DNA of 64,000 nucleotides from Thermogemmatispora sp042408735 (GCF_042408735.1 NZ_JBHOQV010000070.1:15635-79634), one strand, 5' to 3'; positions 26,115 through 35,296 are shown, counted from the first letter of the stretch. Program-made: numbers and translations. The notes: generated by a model from the letters alone, not told the origin.

Positions 26115-27955
26115 TGAAGACAGGCCGTCGTTCTACCCACGGACGCGACCTCGAGGCAAACCAGAGCCGACAGCGCTCGCTCCCCCCTATCGACTCCTGC
26201 GAGAGACCCAGCCTGCAGGGGCAGCCCCTCGATGAGGAGACGCGGGCCTTTATGGAGCCGCGTTTTGGGCACGACTTCAGTCAGGTGCGCATTCACGTCG
26301 ATGAGTGGGCGGCAGAATCTGCCAGCGCCCTGGGCGTGGCAGCCTACACGATTGGACAAGACATTGTTTTTGCCAGCGGACGCTATGCCCCGACCACGCC
26401 GCAGGGGCGCTGGTTACTGGCCCACGAGCTGACGCACGTGGTCCAGCAGGGTGAGACTCAGACTCAGCTCTCTTCCGCCGATCTGCCTCTTCCCATACAG
26501 GCGCACCAACTGCCGGTGAGCGAGGCGGCAGCCCCCCAAGAGCGCGAGGCCAGAGCCGTCGCTGATCAGGTGCTCAGCGCGCCAGCGGCGCGCGTCTACG
26601 TCAGCCAGCGGGCGCCTGGTGACCACCTCTGGTGCTATCAGGCGGGCGAGAGCGGTCACGGCGCCATCGAGGAGGAGGCCCTGAGCGCCGTCGGCTTCGG
26701 GCCAGAGGATGTCAAGGCCATCTACTTCGGCAACTGGCTGCGTGACATGTCGCAGCTTCCATCAATCTTTCGCCCCTACCTCGTTCTGCAGGGACTGAGC
26801 GAGTTCCATCGCCTGGTGGTTCCCGCCGATCTGGGCACCTATATCTCTTCTGAGCACGTCGATAATCCCAAAGGCGGCGGGAGCATCGAAGATCCGCTGC
26901 TCAGCGCCGCCGAGCGGGCCAGGCAGGAGCAGGATCTCTCCTCGGATCAGCGAAGGGCCTATGAGGAGGCCAATCGCTACCAGGCCGGGGGCGGAGACGC
27001 TGCCAGCCGAAATCTACCGGACTACATTGAGCGCGGCAAGTTTCATGCTAAGTACAAGCTGGCGGAAGCCATAGAGGAGGGACACACGCCGCGCGGCATG
27101 AGAGCGCTGGGCGACGCCCTGCATGTCGTCGAAGACTACTACTCCCATTCCAACTTTGTCGAAGTCTGCCTCTATCTCCTCAAGCAGGATGGCAGCATTC
27201 CCGAGAGCGAGTATCGGACCCTGGCCACCACCAGACTGGGCCACGAAACGGCCTGGATCGGCACCCCTGATGGAGCCGCCCGTCCTGCTATCATCAGCGG
27301 CACCTACGCCACCACCTGGGATAAGGTGGTGAGCATCGTGGAGGTCGTCCGTGCCAGGCTGGAGCAGGTGATGGTCAAAACAGGCCGTTTCCTTGGGGGG
27401 ATCAGCGGAGCCATCGCGGGCGGCGTCGCGGGCTTCTTCCGCGGCGGCTTTTCAGGGGCGGCTGAAGGCTGGCGGACGCATTCCGGCTTAAGTGCCCTTG
27501 GACACGCCTTCACCGGCTTCCTGAGCGGCGCCACCTCTGGCTTGCTTACCGGTGGCGCCAAAGGCTACGAAGAAGGCGTCAGAGCAGGAGTCGAGCGGAT
27601 ACGGCGCGATCTCGGTCTGGCCCTGGTCGTCCTGGACGAAGTGGCGCAGACTGCCACGGCCCAGGCGGCCTCCTCTGCGGCCAGGAAAGGTCTGGGGCCG
27701 ACCCACTCCGAGATCGCCAAAGATTCGCCCGATCACCCCCTCTTTGCTATCTCGCGCATGTTGGCGGTCGAGGCCGATCGAGAGATTGGCAGAGCGATGC
27801 AAGAGATCTGGTCTGACACGAGTGCTATCCGCGACAGAGCGACTATTGAACGAGTGACCGGTCTGGTCGATAAGTATCTCTGCTATCCCGAGGATACCCC
27901 CGACGCCTGGTGGCGGGCGCCGTTGATCGCCGCCGTCAAAAACAGGGGGCACTAA
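26111..27955 (+). CDS. DUF4157 eCIS-core protein fused to a Het-C-like toxin domain
   Basis: The 614-aa protein starts with a DUF4157 domain (about 38-113) with metallopeptidase motif HELTH at 105-109. Residues about 170-420 carry hallmarks of the fungal Het-C family: YFGNWLRDMSQ (205-215) and LHVVEDYYSHSNFVE (337-351), whose spaced His/Glu/Asp resemble the Zn-dependent phospholipase/P1-nuclease fold. A Gly/Ala-rich stretch (428-490) could insert in membranes. The best reading is a secreted eCIS effector with DUF4157 as the loading or processing unit, but no toxicity can be proven from sequence. It overlaps the AAA+ gene by 4 nt. Confidence 0.85.
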   Translation: MMKTGRRSTHGRDLEANQSRQRSLPPIDSCERPSLQGQPLDEETRAFMEPRFGHDFSQVRIHVDEWAAESASALGVAAYTIGQDIVFASGRYAPTTPQGRWLLAHELTHVVQQGETQTQLSSADLPLPIQAHQLPVSEAAAPQEREARAVADQVLSAPAARVYVSQRAPGDHLWCYQAGESGHGAIEEEALSAVGFGPEDVKAIYFGNWLRDMSQLPSIFRPYLVLQGLSEFHRLVVPADLGTYISSEHVDNPKGGGSIEDPLLSAAERARQEQDLSSDQRRAYEEANRYQAGGGDAASRNLPDYIERGKFHAKYKLAEAIEEGHTPRGMRALGDALHVVEDYYSHSNFVEVCLYLLKQDGSIPESEYRTLATTRLGHETAWIGTPDGAARPAIISGTYATTWDKVVSIVEVVRARLEQVMVKTGRFLGGISGAIAGGVAGFFRGGFSGAAEGWRTHSGLSALGHAFTGFLSGATSGLLTGGAKGYEEGVRAGVERIRRDLGLALVVLDEVAQTATAQAASSAARKGLGPTHSEIAKDSPDHPLFAISRMLAVEADREIGRAMQEIWSDTSAIRDRATIERVTGLVDKYLCYPEDTPDAWWRAPLIAAVKNRGH

Positions 27956-28005
27956 TCTGCTAAGCAAGGACCAGGGCGGCCACGCTAGCACAAGGAGCAC
28001 AGCGG

Positions 28006-29286
28006 ATGTCCCACCATCTCAGGCCCACCAGGGAAGAGAGCAAGCGCCCGGTTCAGGTGCCTCAAGCGCCTGCACACAAGGAGGAAGTTCAGGCGGGTGA
28101 GCCGCTAGACGCCCAGACGCGGGCCTTCATGGAGCCGCGCTTCGGGCACGACTTCAGCCAGGTGCGCATCCATGCCGGCGATGAGGCGGCCCAGGGGGCG
28201 CGAGTCCTTGAGGCACGGGCTTACACCATCGGGCAGGATATCTTTTTCGGCCGGGGGGAGTATGCTCCGCAGACAGAGACAGGCCGGCACCTGCTGGCCC
28301 ACGAGCTGGTCCACACGCTGCAGCAAAGCGGGGAAACCCAAGCCGATGGCCCCCTTGTCGTCGGACCGGTCGACGATCACTATGAGCGTGAGGCCGAGCA
28401 AGTAGCGGCCCAGGTCACAGCGGCTCCCGCCGCGCTACCGGTTGTCGGCCACCTCTCCCCGGCGGCCCCCGCGCGGGTCATTCGGCGCTCCTGGCTGGGG
28501 AGCGCTCTTGGAGGGCTGGGAGGGGCGATCGTCGGCGCCGTCGGCGGCTTCCTGGTGGGCGGTCCAGCTGGCGCGGTGATCGGCGGTATCGGTGGTCTGC
28601 TGGGCGGGGCCGCGGTAGGTGACAGGCTCTCGCAGCAGCGCCGCTCGCTCTTGCCCGATGAGATCGCCTATGCCCGCGAAATCTATGCCGATAGTCTCGA
28701 TTATACGGCCATCACAATCACCAAACACAGCGTGCTCTCTGCTGGCGCCTCGCGAACAGTCGGCAATACCATTAACCTTGAGGATGTCTACTACGACGGC
28801 AATACGCTCAATTTGACACCGGAAGGCAGGCTGATCCTCATCCATGAGATGGGGCATGTCTGGCAGTATCAACATGGGGGCCTGGCCTACATTCCGGAGA
28901 GCCTGGTCGCCCAGATACGGGCCTCCCTCGGAAGCGGAAGCCGCAACGCTGCCTATGACTGGCGGGCGGCCTTGAGGGCAGGCCAACCCTGGGAGGAGTG
29001 GAATCCCGAGCAGCAGGCCGAGGCAATTGAAGAGTATAACCGGGCGTTGCGGCGCACCCGAGATGGTACAGCCACCTTCCAGGATTATCAGGACCTCTCC
29101 GCGCTGCAGCCCTACATTGATAAGGTCCGCCGTGGCGAAGGCGCGCCGCATGGCATGTTGGGCGCCTGGCTTGGCGGGCTTGGGGGAGCCGCGGCTGGCT
29201 GGCTGATCGGTGGCCCGGTGGGGGCGCTCGTGGGAGGCCTCGGTGGCCTCGTGGGCGGGGCTCTGCTTGGCGCCGCTTTGAAGTGA
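28006..29286 (+). CDS. DUF4157 eCIS-core protein with a second zincin domain and glycine zippers
   Basis: The 426-aa protein has a DUF4157 domain (about 32-107) with HELVH at 99-103. A Gly-zipper region (165-205) is followed by a second domain with HEMGHVWQYQHGG (280-292), the zinc-peptidase-like pattern found in Vgr/Rhs-associated proteins, then EWNPEQQAEAIEEYN. A second Gly-zipper (386-424) ends the protein. Two HExxH sites plus two membrane-prone segments suggest an effector that may permeate membranes and cleave protein; this is inference. AAGGAG lies 8 nt before the ATG. The stop overlaps a GTG of the next gene. Confidence 0.85.
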   Translation: MSHHLRPTREESKRPVQVPQAPAHKEEVQAGEPLDAQTRAFMEPRFGHDFSQVRIHAGDEAAQGARVLEARAYTIGQDIFFGRGEYAPQTETGRHLLAHELVHTLQQSGETQADGPLVVGPVDDHYEREAEQVAAQVTAAPAALPVVGHLSPAAPARVIRRSWLGSALGGLGGAIVGAVGGFLVGGPAGAVIGGIGGLLGGAAVGDRLSQQRRSLLPDEIAYAREIYADSLDYTAITITKHSVLSAGASRTVGNTINLEDVYYDGNTLNLTPEGRLILIHEMGHVWQYQHGGLAYIPESLVAQIRASLGSGSRNAAYDWRAALRAGQPWEEWNPEQQAEAIEEYNRALRRTRDGTATFQDYQDLSALQPYIDKVRRGEGAPHGMLGAWLGGLGGAAAGWLIGGPVGALVGGLGGLVGGALLGAALK

Positions 29287-29297
29287 GGCTGACAGCC

Positions 29298-30191
29298 ATG
29301 TTACTCACCATACAGAACATCCTGCGAAACCTGCTCTACGAGCGTGGCAAGATCAACGAGCAAGAGGTTGCCGTCATCTTCGAGGCCCCCACCCGGGAGC
29401 GCCTTGAGCGCCTCTGGCAGCCGGCGGTCAGCCTCTTCCTCTACGCCATTCATGAAAACGTCGAGCTACGTCAGAGTAGCTATCGGACTGTAGCCACCGA
29501 CAATGGACGGGCCGAACGTCGGCCCCTGCCGCGGCGCTTCGACCTGCGCTACATGGTCAGCGCCATCAGCAGCGAGGTCGAGGACGAGCAGCAACTGCTC
29601 TGGCGCGTGCTCACCACCCTTGTGCGCTACCCGCAGGTACCGGAGGAACTGCTGCCGGCTGAGCTACGTGCGCTGGCCGTACCGCTCGTCAGTAAGCTGG
29701 CCCAGGAAGACGACTCGGGGCAGCTCATTGCCCTCTGGAACAGTCTGGGTAGCCCGCCGCGCCCGGCCCTGGCCTACACGCTTACCGTACCCGTGGAGCT
29801 GGCCCTCGTTGCTGAAGCCCCGCTGGTGCTGAGGCGTGTGGCTCGCTACCACCGGCACTTGCCGGGCGAGGGGGAGAGGCAGGCTGTCGAGAGGGGCCTC
29901 GTCCTGGGGGGAGTGGTGCGCAACGAGCAGGGCCAGGCCCTGGCCGGGGTGCGTGTGGCTCTGGAAGGGCACGCTGAGGAGGGCGTTACCGACAGCGCCG
30001 GGCGCTTTGTCCTGGGCCATCTGCCGCCACAGCGAGCCGTCCTGCGCCTGACGCCGCCTGTGGGGCCGGCCCGACGCCTGACTCTCGACTATGGCGACGA
30101 CTCGTCGCCCGCTGTCGATCAGCCAGGCGCGCGCGGCTCCCTCTCCTACTACGAAATCGTGCTGGAGAGGCTACCGGCCCTGGAGACCTGA
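29298..30191 (+). CDS. DUF4255 (Pvc16-like) protein with C-terminal carboxypeptidase-regulatory-like domain
   Basis: The 297-aa protein has a Pvc16-like N-terminus (LLTIQNILRNLLYERG, then VSLFLYAIHENVELRQ and LRYMVSAISSEVEDE). From about 205 on it has an Ig-like beta-sandwich of the CarboxypepD regulatory type: GGVVRNEQGQALAGVRVAL and GVTDSAGRFVLGHLPP. So it is a second tail-terminator candidate with an added adhesive domain. I chose the ATG at 29298; a GTG at 29283 inside the previous stop is possible. The sheath gene follows 77 nt later. Confidence 0.83.
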   Translation: MLLTIQNILRNLLYERGKINEQEVAVIFEAPTRERLERLWQPAVSLFLYAIHENVELRQSSYRTVATDNGRAERRPLPRRFDLRYMVSAISSEVEDEQQLLWRVLTTLVRYPQVPEELLPAELRALAVPLVSKLAQEDDSGQLIALWNSLGSPPRPALAYTLTVPVELALVAEAPLVLRRVARYHRHLPGEGERQAVERGLVLGGVVRNEQGQALAGVRVALEGHAEEGVTDSAGRFVLGHLPPQRAVLRLTPPVGPARRLTLDYGDDSSPAVDQPGARGSLSYYEIVLERLPALET

Positions 30192-30268
30192 GCCGTAGCG
30201 CTTCCTGTCTATGAGCCAATCTGTAATGACCCATTCTTGAGCCTGAGAAAGAAGGAGGACCAGGGACC

Positions 30269-31897
30269 ATGCCCGAATACCTCTCACCCGGCGTCTACAT
30301 TCAGGAGGTAGACAGCGGGCCACGGCCCATTGAAGGCGTCGGGACCGCTACCGCGGCCTTTGTTGGCTTTGCCCCCGCCGGGCCGGCCAATCGACCGGTG
30401 CTCATCACCAACTGGTCGCAGTATGTCGCCACCTTCGGTAGCCTCGAAGAAGGAGGACTGCGCAATCCCCACCTGCCCGGCTCCTACCTCTCGCATGCCG
30501 TCTACGGCTACTTCCTCAACGGCGGCGGCCGCTGCTACGTCACGCGCCTGGTCAACAACAACACCAAGAGAGACAAGGCCACGCCGGTGCTGCTGCCCAG
30601 CCGTGCTTCCAAAGCCCTGCCCTCGCTCATCGTCCATCCCAAGAACGTGCCCGAGCAGGACATTCAGATTGAGATCCTGCCGCCGACCAAAACCCTGCCG
30701 TCCCCCTCCTCCCCGGCGCCAGCCGAAGGTGAGTCGAAGGAAGGCGAGGCCGCTGCCGCCGCCTCTCCGGGCAAGGCTGGCCTCTTCACTCTCAAAGTGC
30801 GCATGGGCGACGAAGAGGAAGTCTATGAAAACCTGAGCGTCGGTGGCAGTGGAGCCGGCGTCAAATCCGCGGTTGAGACGGTCAACCAGCTCAGCCAGCT
30901 CATCCGCCTGGTGGAGCCGAAGACCAGCGGCAGCCCCATCGAGCGAGCTCCCGAGCCGGGCACCTATGTTCTCAGGGCGCCGGCCCAGCTCGCCTTGCCC
31001 CAGGTGCAGCCCGACCACTTCGCTGGCAGCGCCGCCGAACGCAGCGGCTTCGAAGGGCTGGAAGTGGCCGAGGAGGTCACGATGGTCTGCTGCCCCGACC
31101 TGATGGCCGCCTACCAGGCCGGCCTGATCAGCCGTGAAGGCGTCAAAGCAGTCCAACTGGCGATGATCGCTCACTGCGAGCGCATGGGGGACCGCATCGC
31201 CATTCTGGACCCATTGCCGGATCTCTCACCGCAGCAGGTTAAGGTCTGGCGAGAGGCCGAGGCCGCCTACGACTCGAAGTTCGCTGCCCTCTACTATCCC
31301 TGGGTCAAGATCTCCGGCCCCGATGGCCGCCCTCTGGCCGTCCCACCTTGTGGCCACATCGCTGGCATCTACGCCCGCAGCGATAACGAGCGCGGCGTCC
31401 ACAAGGCGCCCGCCAACGAGATCGTCCGCGGCGCCCTGGAGGCCGTCATCCAGGTCACCAAAGGCGAACAGGACACCCTCAACCCCAGCGGCATCAACTG
31501 CATCCGCTCCTTTACCGGGCGCGGCCTGCGCGTCTGGGGGGCACGCACCCTCAGCAGTGACCCGGCCTGGCGCTATATCAATGTGCGCCGCCTCTTCAAC
31601 TATATCGAGAAGTCGATCGAGCGCGGCACCCAGTGGGTGGTCTTCGAGCCCAACGATGTCGACCTCTGGGCCCGCGTCAAGCGCGACATCACAGCCTTCC
31701 TGACGGGGGCCTGGCGTGACGGCATGCTCTTTGGCCGCTCGCCAGAAGAGGCCTTTTTTGTCAAATGCGACGAGGAGCTGAATCCACCCGATGTGCGCGA
31801 TCGTGGAATGCTCTTCATCGATATCGGCCTGGCACCCGTCAAGCCCGCCGAGTTCGTCGTCTTCCGCCTGCGCCAGTGGGCCGGAGGCGGCGCCTAG
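30269..31897 (+). CDS. Contractile tail sheath protein
   Basis: The 542-aa sheath forms the contractile outer tube of the particle. It begins with the sheath signature PEYLSPGVYIQEVDSG and GTATAAFVGF; the C-terminal part has INCIRSFTGRGLRVWGARTL and RRLFNYIEKSIERGTQWVVF, the conserved sheath core. A central insert of about residues 110-240 is Ser/Pro/Ala-rich and may be surface exposed. This is the only sheath gene here, as opposed to the three in Pvc/Afp. GAAGGAGG precedes the ATG. Confidence 0.96.
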   Translation: MPEYLSPGVYIQEVDSGPRPIEGVGTATAAFVGFAPAGPANRPVLITNWSQYVATFGSLEEGGLRNPHLPGSYLSHAVYGYFLNGGGRCYVTRLVNNNTKRDKATPVLLPSRASKALPSLIVHPKNVPEQDIQIEILPPTKTLPSPSSPAPAEGESKEGEAAAAASPGKAGLFTLKVRMGDEEEVYENLSVGGSGAGVKSAVETVNQLSQLIRLVEPKTSGSPIERAPEPGTYVLRAPAQLALPQVQPDHFAGSAAERSGFEGLEVAEEVTMVCCPDLMAAYQAGLISREGVKAVQLAMIAHCERMGDRIAILDPLPDLSPQQVKVWREAEAAYDSKFAALYYPWVKISGPDGRPLAVPPCGHIAGIYARSDNERGVHKAPANEIVRGALEAVIQVTKGEQDTLNPSGINCIRSFTGRGLRVWGARTLSSDPAWRYINVRRLFNYIEKSIERGTQWVVFEPNDVDLWARVKRDITAFLTGAWRDGMLFGRSPEEAFFVKCDEELNPPDVRDRGMLFIDIGLAPVKPAEFVVFRLRQWAGGGA

Positions 31898-32007
31898 GCT
31901 CCGGTCCCTGAGCTGCCGCGAGAGGACAGTCGGGCAAGTCACCCGCTTGTGGCGGGCCACGGGCCGGACCGTTCGTTGGTGACTGAGAACGCACAGAGGA
32001 GGAGCTT

Positions 32008-32448
32008 ATGCTAGACAAAGATCCACTGGTCTCATCATGGTTTAGCGTCGAGTTTCAAGGTCAGATCGTCGGCGCATTTCGAGAATGCAGCGGCCTGGGA
32101 AGCGAAAATGAGATCGTCGAATACAAAGCCAGCGGGCCGCGAGGCGAGTTTGTTATCAAGAAGGTGCCAGGCCGCCTCAAATGGACCAACATCACGCTCA
32201 AGCGCGGCATTACCGACTCGATGGATATGTGGCAATGGCGCAGGCTTGTCGAGCAGGGGAGAATTGACGAGGCACGCAAGAACGGTACCATCACCATGTA
32301 CAATCAGCAGGGCGAGCCGGTGGCGCGCTGGAACTTTATCAATGCCTGGCCGAGCAAGCTGACCGGTCCCAGTGCCAACGCGCACCATAACGAGGTGGCC
32401 ATCGAAGAGCTGGAGATCACCCACGAGGGCTACGAGCGCGTCAGCTAA
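32008..32448 (+). CDS. Phage tail tube protein (T4 gp19-like), first copy
   Basis: The 146-aa protein is of the gp19/Hcp-like inner tube family: SSWFSVEFQGQIVGAFREC, then the conserved IKKVPGRLKWTNITLKRGIT, and a C-terminal NAWPSKLTGP...EIAIEELEITHEGYE-like end. It polymerises in rings inside the sheath. AGGAGGAG lies just before the ATG. A second tube paralogue is at 33059. Confidence 0.95.
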   Translation: MLDKDPLVSSWFSVEFQGQIVGAFRECSGLGSENEIVEYKASGPRGEFVIKKVPGRLKWTNITLKRGITDSMDMWQWRRLVEQGRIDEARKNGTITMYNQQGEPVARWNFINAWPSKLTGPSANAHHNEVAIEELEITHEGYERVS

Positions 32449-32486
32449 ACCAGGGCCCCGTGGCTGGCTTGGGAGCCGAGATAGCG

Positions 32487-32873
32487 ATGCTACAGACCGA
32501 GTTTTCCTTTACCTTGCCCTGCGGCTACGTCGACGCACGTGGAAACCTCCATCGGCAGGGCACGATGCGCCTGGCGACCGCCCTCGATGAGATCGAGCCG
32601 CTGCAGGACGCGCGGGTGCGTGCCAACGAGGCCTATCTGACGATCCTGGTGCTCAGCCGCGTGGTGACGCGCCTGGGCGATCTCCAGCCGGTCGACGTCA
32701 GAGTGATCGAGGGTCTCTTTGCCGCCGATCTGGCCTACCTGCAGCAGCTCTACGTCCAGATCAACGAGGTGGGCACGACCCTCTTCGAAACCCAGTGTCC
32801 CCGCTGCGGCCTGCGCTTCTCGCTCGACCTGACGGAAGGGGGTGAAGCTGATGAGCGATCAGCCCGTCTCTGA
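32487..32873 (+). CDS. Phage tail assembly-like protein with CxxC
   Basis: The 128-aa protein begins MLQTEFSFTLPCGYVD and has the pattern of the tail assembly proteins found after the tube gene in many eCIS loci (LATALDEIEPLQD...YLTILVLSRVVTRLG). A C-terminal CPRCG (near 103) is half of a zinc-ribbon-like site. I use the ATG at 32487; an in-frame GTG at 32460 is also possible. Its 3' end overlaps the next small gene by 23 nt. Confidence 0.8.
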   Translation: MLQTEFSFTLPCGYVDARGNLHRQGTMRLATALDEIEPLQDARVRANEAYLTILVLSRVVTRLGDLQPVDVRVIEGLFAADLAYLQQLYVQINEVGTTLFETQCPRCGLRFSLDLTEGGEADERSARL

Positions 32874-33051
32874 TCCGCAGGCGACCGGCTCCAGCGCTGA
32901 TGCTGGCCGGCCTGGAACTGAGAGCACCAGCGCCGCCATTAATGTTGAGCAACTGGCGGAGAAGGTCTATCAATTGCTGCGTCAGGAGGCCCGCCTCTCC
33001 CTGGCCCGCGGGCAACGGGGGCCAGGGCATCCCCTGACGCGCGGAAGGTGA
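32851..33051 (+). CDS. Small eCIS protein, unknown function
   Basis: The 66-aa product is disordered for 35 residues, then forms one amphipathic helix with LAEKVYQLLRQEARL. A GAAGGGGG site 10 nt upstream supports the ATG at 32851 (or GTG at 32842). The gene overlaps the tail-assembly gene and ends 7 nt before the second tube gene. Its helix resembles the C-terminus of the 593-aa protein encoded at 33515, LARQVYSLLKRRL, so both may dock on the same baseplate or tube partner. Confidence 0.75.
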   Translation: MSDQPVSDPQATGSSADAGRPGTESTSAAINVEQLAEKVYQLLRQEARLSLARGQRGPGHPLTRGR

Positions 33052-33058
33052 GGAGCCG

Positions 33059-33481
33059 ATGGCCACCGAAGCCTATCCGGGTTGCCGCTTCTATGTCCTC
33101 TTTGAGGGCCAGGCTCAGGGAGTCTTTACCGAGGTCAGCGGGCTGCAGGTTGAGATGGATATCCTGGAGTATCAGGAGGGCGGCAACAACGGCTTTGTCT
33201 ATCGCCTGCCTGGCTTTACCAAAGTGAGCAATCTGACGCTCAAGCGGGGTCTGACGACCTCTAATGAGTTTTATCGCTGGCTTGCCGATGTGGCCAGTGG
33301 GCGCCTCAAACGTCGCCATATCTCGGTCGTTATGTACGACGTGGCGGGCAACGAGCTGATGCGCTGGAACTTTCTCAATGCCTACCCGGTGAAATGGGTC
33401 GGTCCCCAGTTGCGGGCGCCGGATAATACGGCGGCCATCGAGACCCTCGAGCTGGCCCACGAGGGCGTGACCCTCGGCTGA
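33059..33481 (+). CDS. Phage tail tube protein (T4 gp19-like), second copy
   Basis: The 140-aa tube paralogue shows GCRFYVLFEGQAQGVFTEVSG, FTKVSNLTLKRGLTTS and RWNFLNAYPVKWVGP. It is clearly related to the first copy but lacks close identity. Two tube types are common in eCIS, one for the main tube and one for the tube initiator next to the spike. AGGAG lies 5 nt before the ATG. Confidence 0.95.
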   Translation: MATEAYPGCRFYVLFEGQAQGVFTEVSGLQVEMDILEYQEGGNNGFVYRLPGFTKVSNLTLKRGLTTSNEFYRWLADVASGRLKRRHISVVMYDVAGNELMRWNFLNAYPVKWVGPQLRAPDNTAAIETLELAHEGVTLG

Positions 33482-33514
33482 GCGCGCAAGTGGGGAGACG
33501 GAGGAGGGCTAACC

Positions 33515-35296
33515 ATGCGTCGACACCTGCTGCTGATCTCTCTGCGTCGCCGGCGGCTGCTGGGCCTTGCGCCCGTTCCACGCCTGCCGCGCGCTCTGGA
33601 AGAGCGCCACGCTCTGGCTGCTGCCCTTGGCCTGACGACCCTCGCCGGAGGCGATCGGCGCCTGCACCAGCTTCCGATGGCTCGACCAGTCTGGCTTCCG
33701 CTCTCCTCAGCCGTCCAACTACCAGCCGGAGAGGAAGAGCTGCCGCCCTCGGCGAGCGGCCAGGGAGCAGAGGACCAGCCGCTCTCCGAAGGCCAGATCC
33801 CGGCACCAGTGGCCGGAGGAACGGGGGAGGAAGATCGGAACCGGCAGGCTGCCCATGCCGACGAAGAGGAGCGGGCGGCCCCATCCGGGCCGTTCGAGCG
33901 CAACCAGCCGGAGACCAGACCTCCGCTGCCGCTGGGGCCTTCTGCGGGTCGCGGACATCTGATCGAGCTGGGTCGGGCTGGTGAGCCTGCTGGTGAGTCT
34001 GCTATCGCCACAGCAGGTCCTGCTGTGCCTGACCACGGTCTCGCCAGGACGGACCAGAAGCTCCCGCTGACCCGACAGTTGGCGACAAAGGGCACCGCGG
34101 AACCGAAGCCGGAGCCAGCCAATGAGGCGGCCCAGCTCTTCAGGCCGCGGCCGGACGAGGCTGAACGCTCGCCACAGAGCTGGCTCCGGCGTCTGGTGGA
34201 GCAGGCCAGGCGCGAACAGGGACTGCCTGCTGAAGGGCATGAGCCAGGTACGGAGCCGAACCGCGCTGCGGAGCCGCCGACGCCAGCAGGCAAAGCCAGA
34301 GAAAGCGCACATACAGCCGCTCAGGCGCCGCTGTCCCAAGCGAGCGACGCTCTCCAGGGTCAGAGAGGCGCGCCAAAGGCGCAGCGCTTTCCTGCAGCAG
34401 AGGCCGGGTCAAGGAAGGGAGAGCCGCCAGCCCTCATCGCCCGCCGCTTTCTCAAGCCGCTGTTGGGTCTTGACCTGGCCGAGGTCGCACTCTATCGCGA
34501 TGCCCAGGCAGCGCACGCCACCGAGGTCCTGGCCGCTGACGCCCTCAGCAGCGCCGCCGGCATCGAACTGGCGCCCCACCAGGCCCAAACCACACCGGAG
34601 GGCCTCGGCCTTCTAGCTCACGAGCTAACACATGTGATGCGCCGACACCGAGCGCGCTTCCTGCCGCCAGTAGTGGGAGGCAGGCCGACGCCTGACCTGG
34701 AGCAGCCTGCGGAGCCAGTCCTGCAGACAGACGAGGAGCGGCTGGCTCTTGCTGTCGAGCGCCGCGTCCGCCACCAGGCGCGGAAGGCTTTCGCGGTGAC
34801 CACCCCAGCCCCAGCGCTCCAGCCAGAGCAAGCGACCCAGCTGAAGCCGGAGGTTCCAGCGCCCATGACCGCGACAGAGCCATCCGCCGCCGCTGAGCGT
34901 TCGCCCGAGGACCAGCGTGTCAGCCAGGGCGGGCGCGGCATCTGGGGTAGTCTACCAGCTCCCTGGGAGCCGCTGCCTGCCTGGCTGACGGTGCCGACTC
35001 CCGCCTTCGGCCCGCCCTCAAGTGAGAGCAGCTCGGATGTGAGCCTCTCGAGGCCAGTCGGGCCACTTCCGCCCTCTCCAGCTGAGAGCGCGCCCCCGCC
35101 CCCAGTCGAGTCCGAGGGCAGCCAGCGCGCCGGCGTCGAGCGTAACCTGGCCACGCCTGTAGGCGGCAAGGGCGAAGCGTCGCCCGCTATCTCCGCAAAC
35201 AGGGCGCCAGAGCCGGACCTTGATGCCCTGGCGCGCCAGGTCTATAGCCTGCTCAAGCGCCGCCTGAGCGTCGAGCAGCGTCGCCTCCTCTCGTAG
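33515..35296 (+). CDS. Third DUF4157-containing eCIS protein, long disordered
   Basis: The 593-aa product is mostly Pro/Ala/Glu-rich and disordered. A diverged DUF4157 domain sits at about 305-375, with HELTH near 369 but a weakened front (FGHDFSQVR of the others reads LGLDLAEVA). The C-terminal helix LARQVYSLLKRRLSVEQRR repeats the motif of the 66-aa protein encoded at 32851. Its place between tube and LysM adaptor suggests a structural or cargo-adaptor role rather than a toxin. GGAGGAGGG precedes the ATG. Confidence 0.8.
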   Translation: MRRHLLLISLRRRRLLGLAPVPRLPRALEERHALAAALGLTTLAGGDRRLHQLPMARPVWLPLSSAVQLPAGEEELPPSASGQGAEDQPLSEGQIPAPVAGGTGEEDRNRQAAHADEEERAAPSGPFERNQPETRPPLPLGPSAGRGHLIELGRAGEPAGESAIATAGPAVPDHGLARTDQKLPLTRQLATKGTAEPKPEPANEAAQLFRPRPDEAERSPQSWLRRLVEQARREQGLPAEGHEPGTEPNRAAEPPTPAGKARESAHTAAQAPLSQASDALQGQRGAPKAQRFPAAEAGSRKGEPPALIARRFLKPLLGLDLAEVALYRDAQAAHATEVLAADALSSAAGIELAPHQAQTTPEGLGLLAHELTHVMRRHRARFLPPVVGGRPTPDLEQPAEPVLQTDEERLALAVERRVRHQARKAFAVTTPAPALQPEQATQLKPEVPAPMTATEPSAAAERSPEDQRVSQGGRGIWGSLPAPWEPLPAWLTVPTPAFGPPSSESSSDVSLSRPVGPLPPSPAESAPPPPVESEGSQRAGVERNLATPVGGKGEASPAISANRAPEPDLDALARQVYSLLKRRLSVEQRRLLS

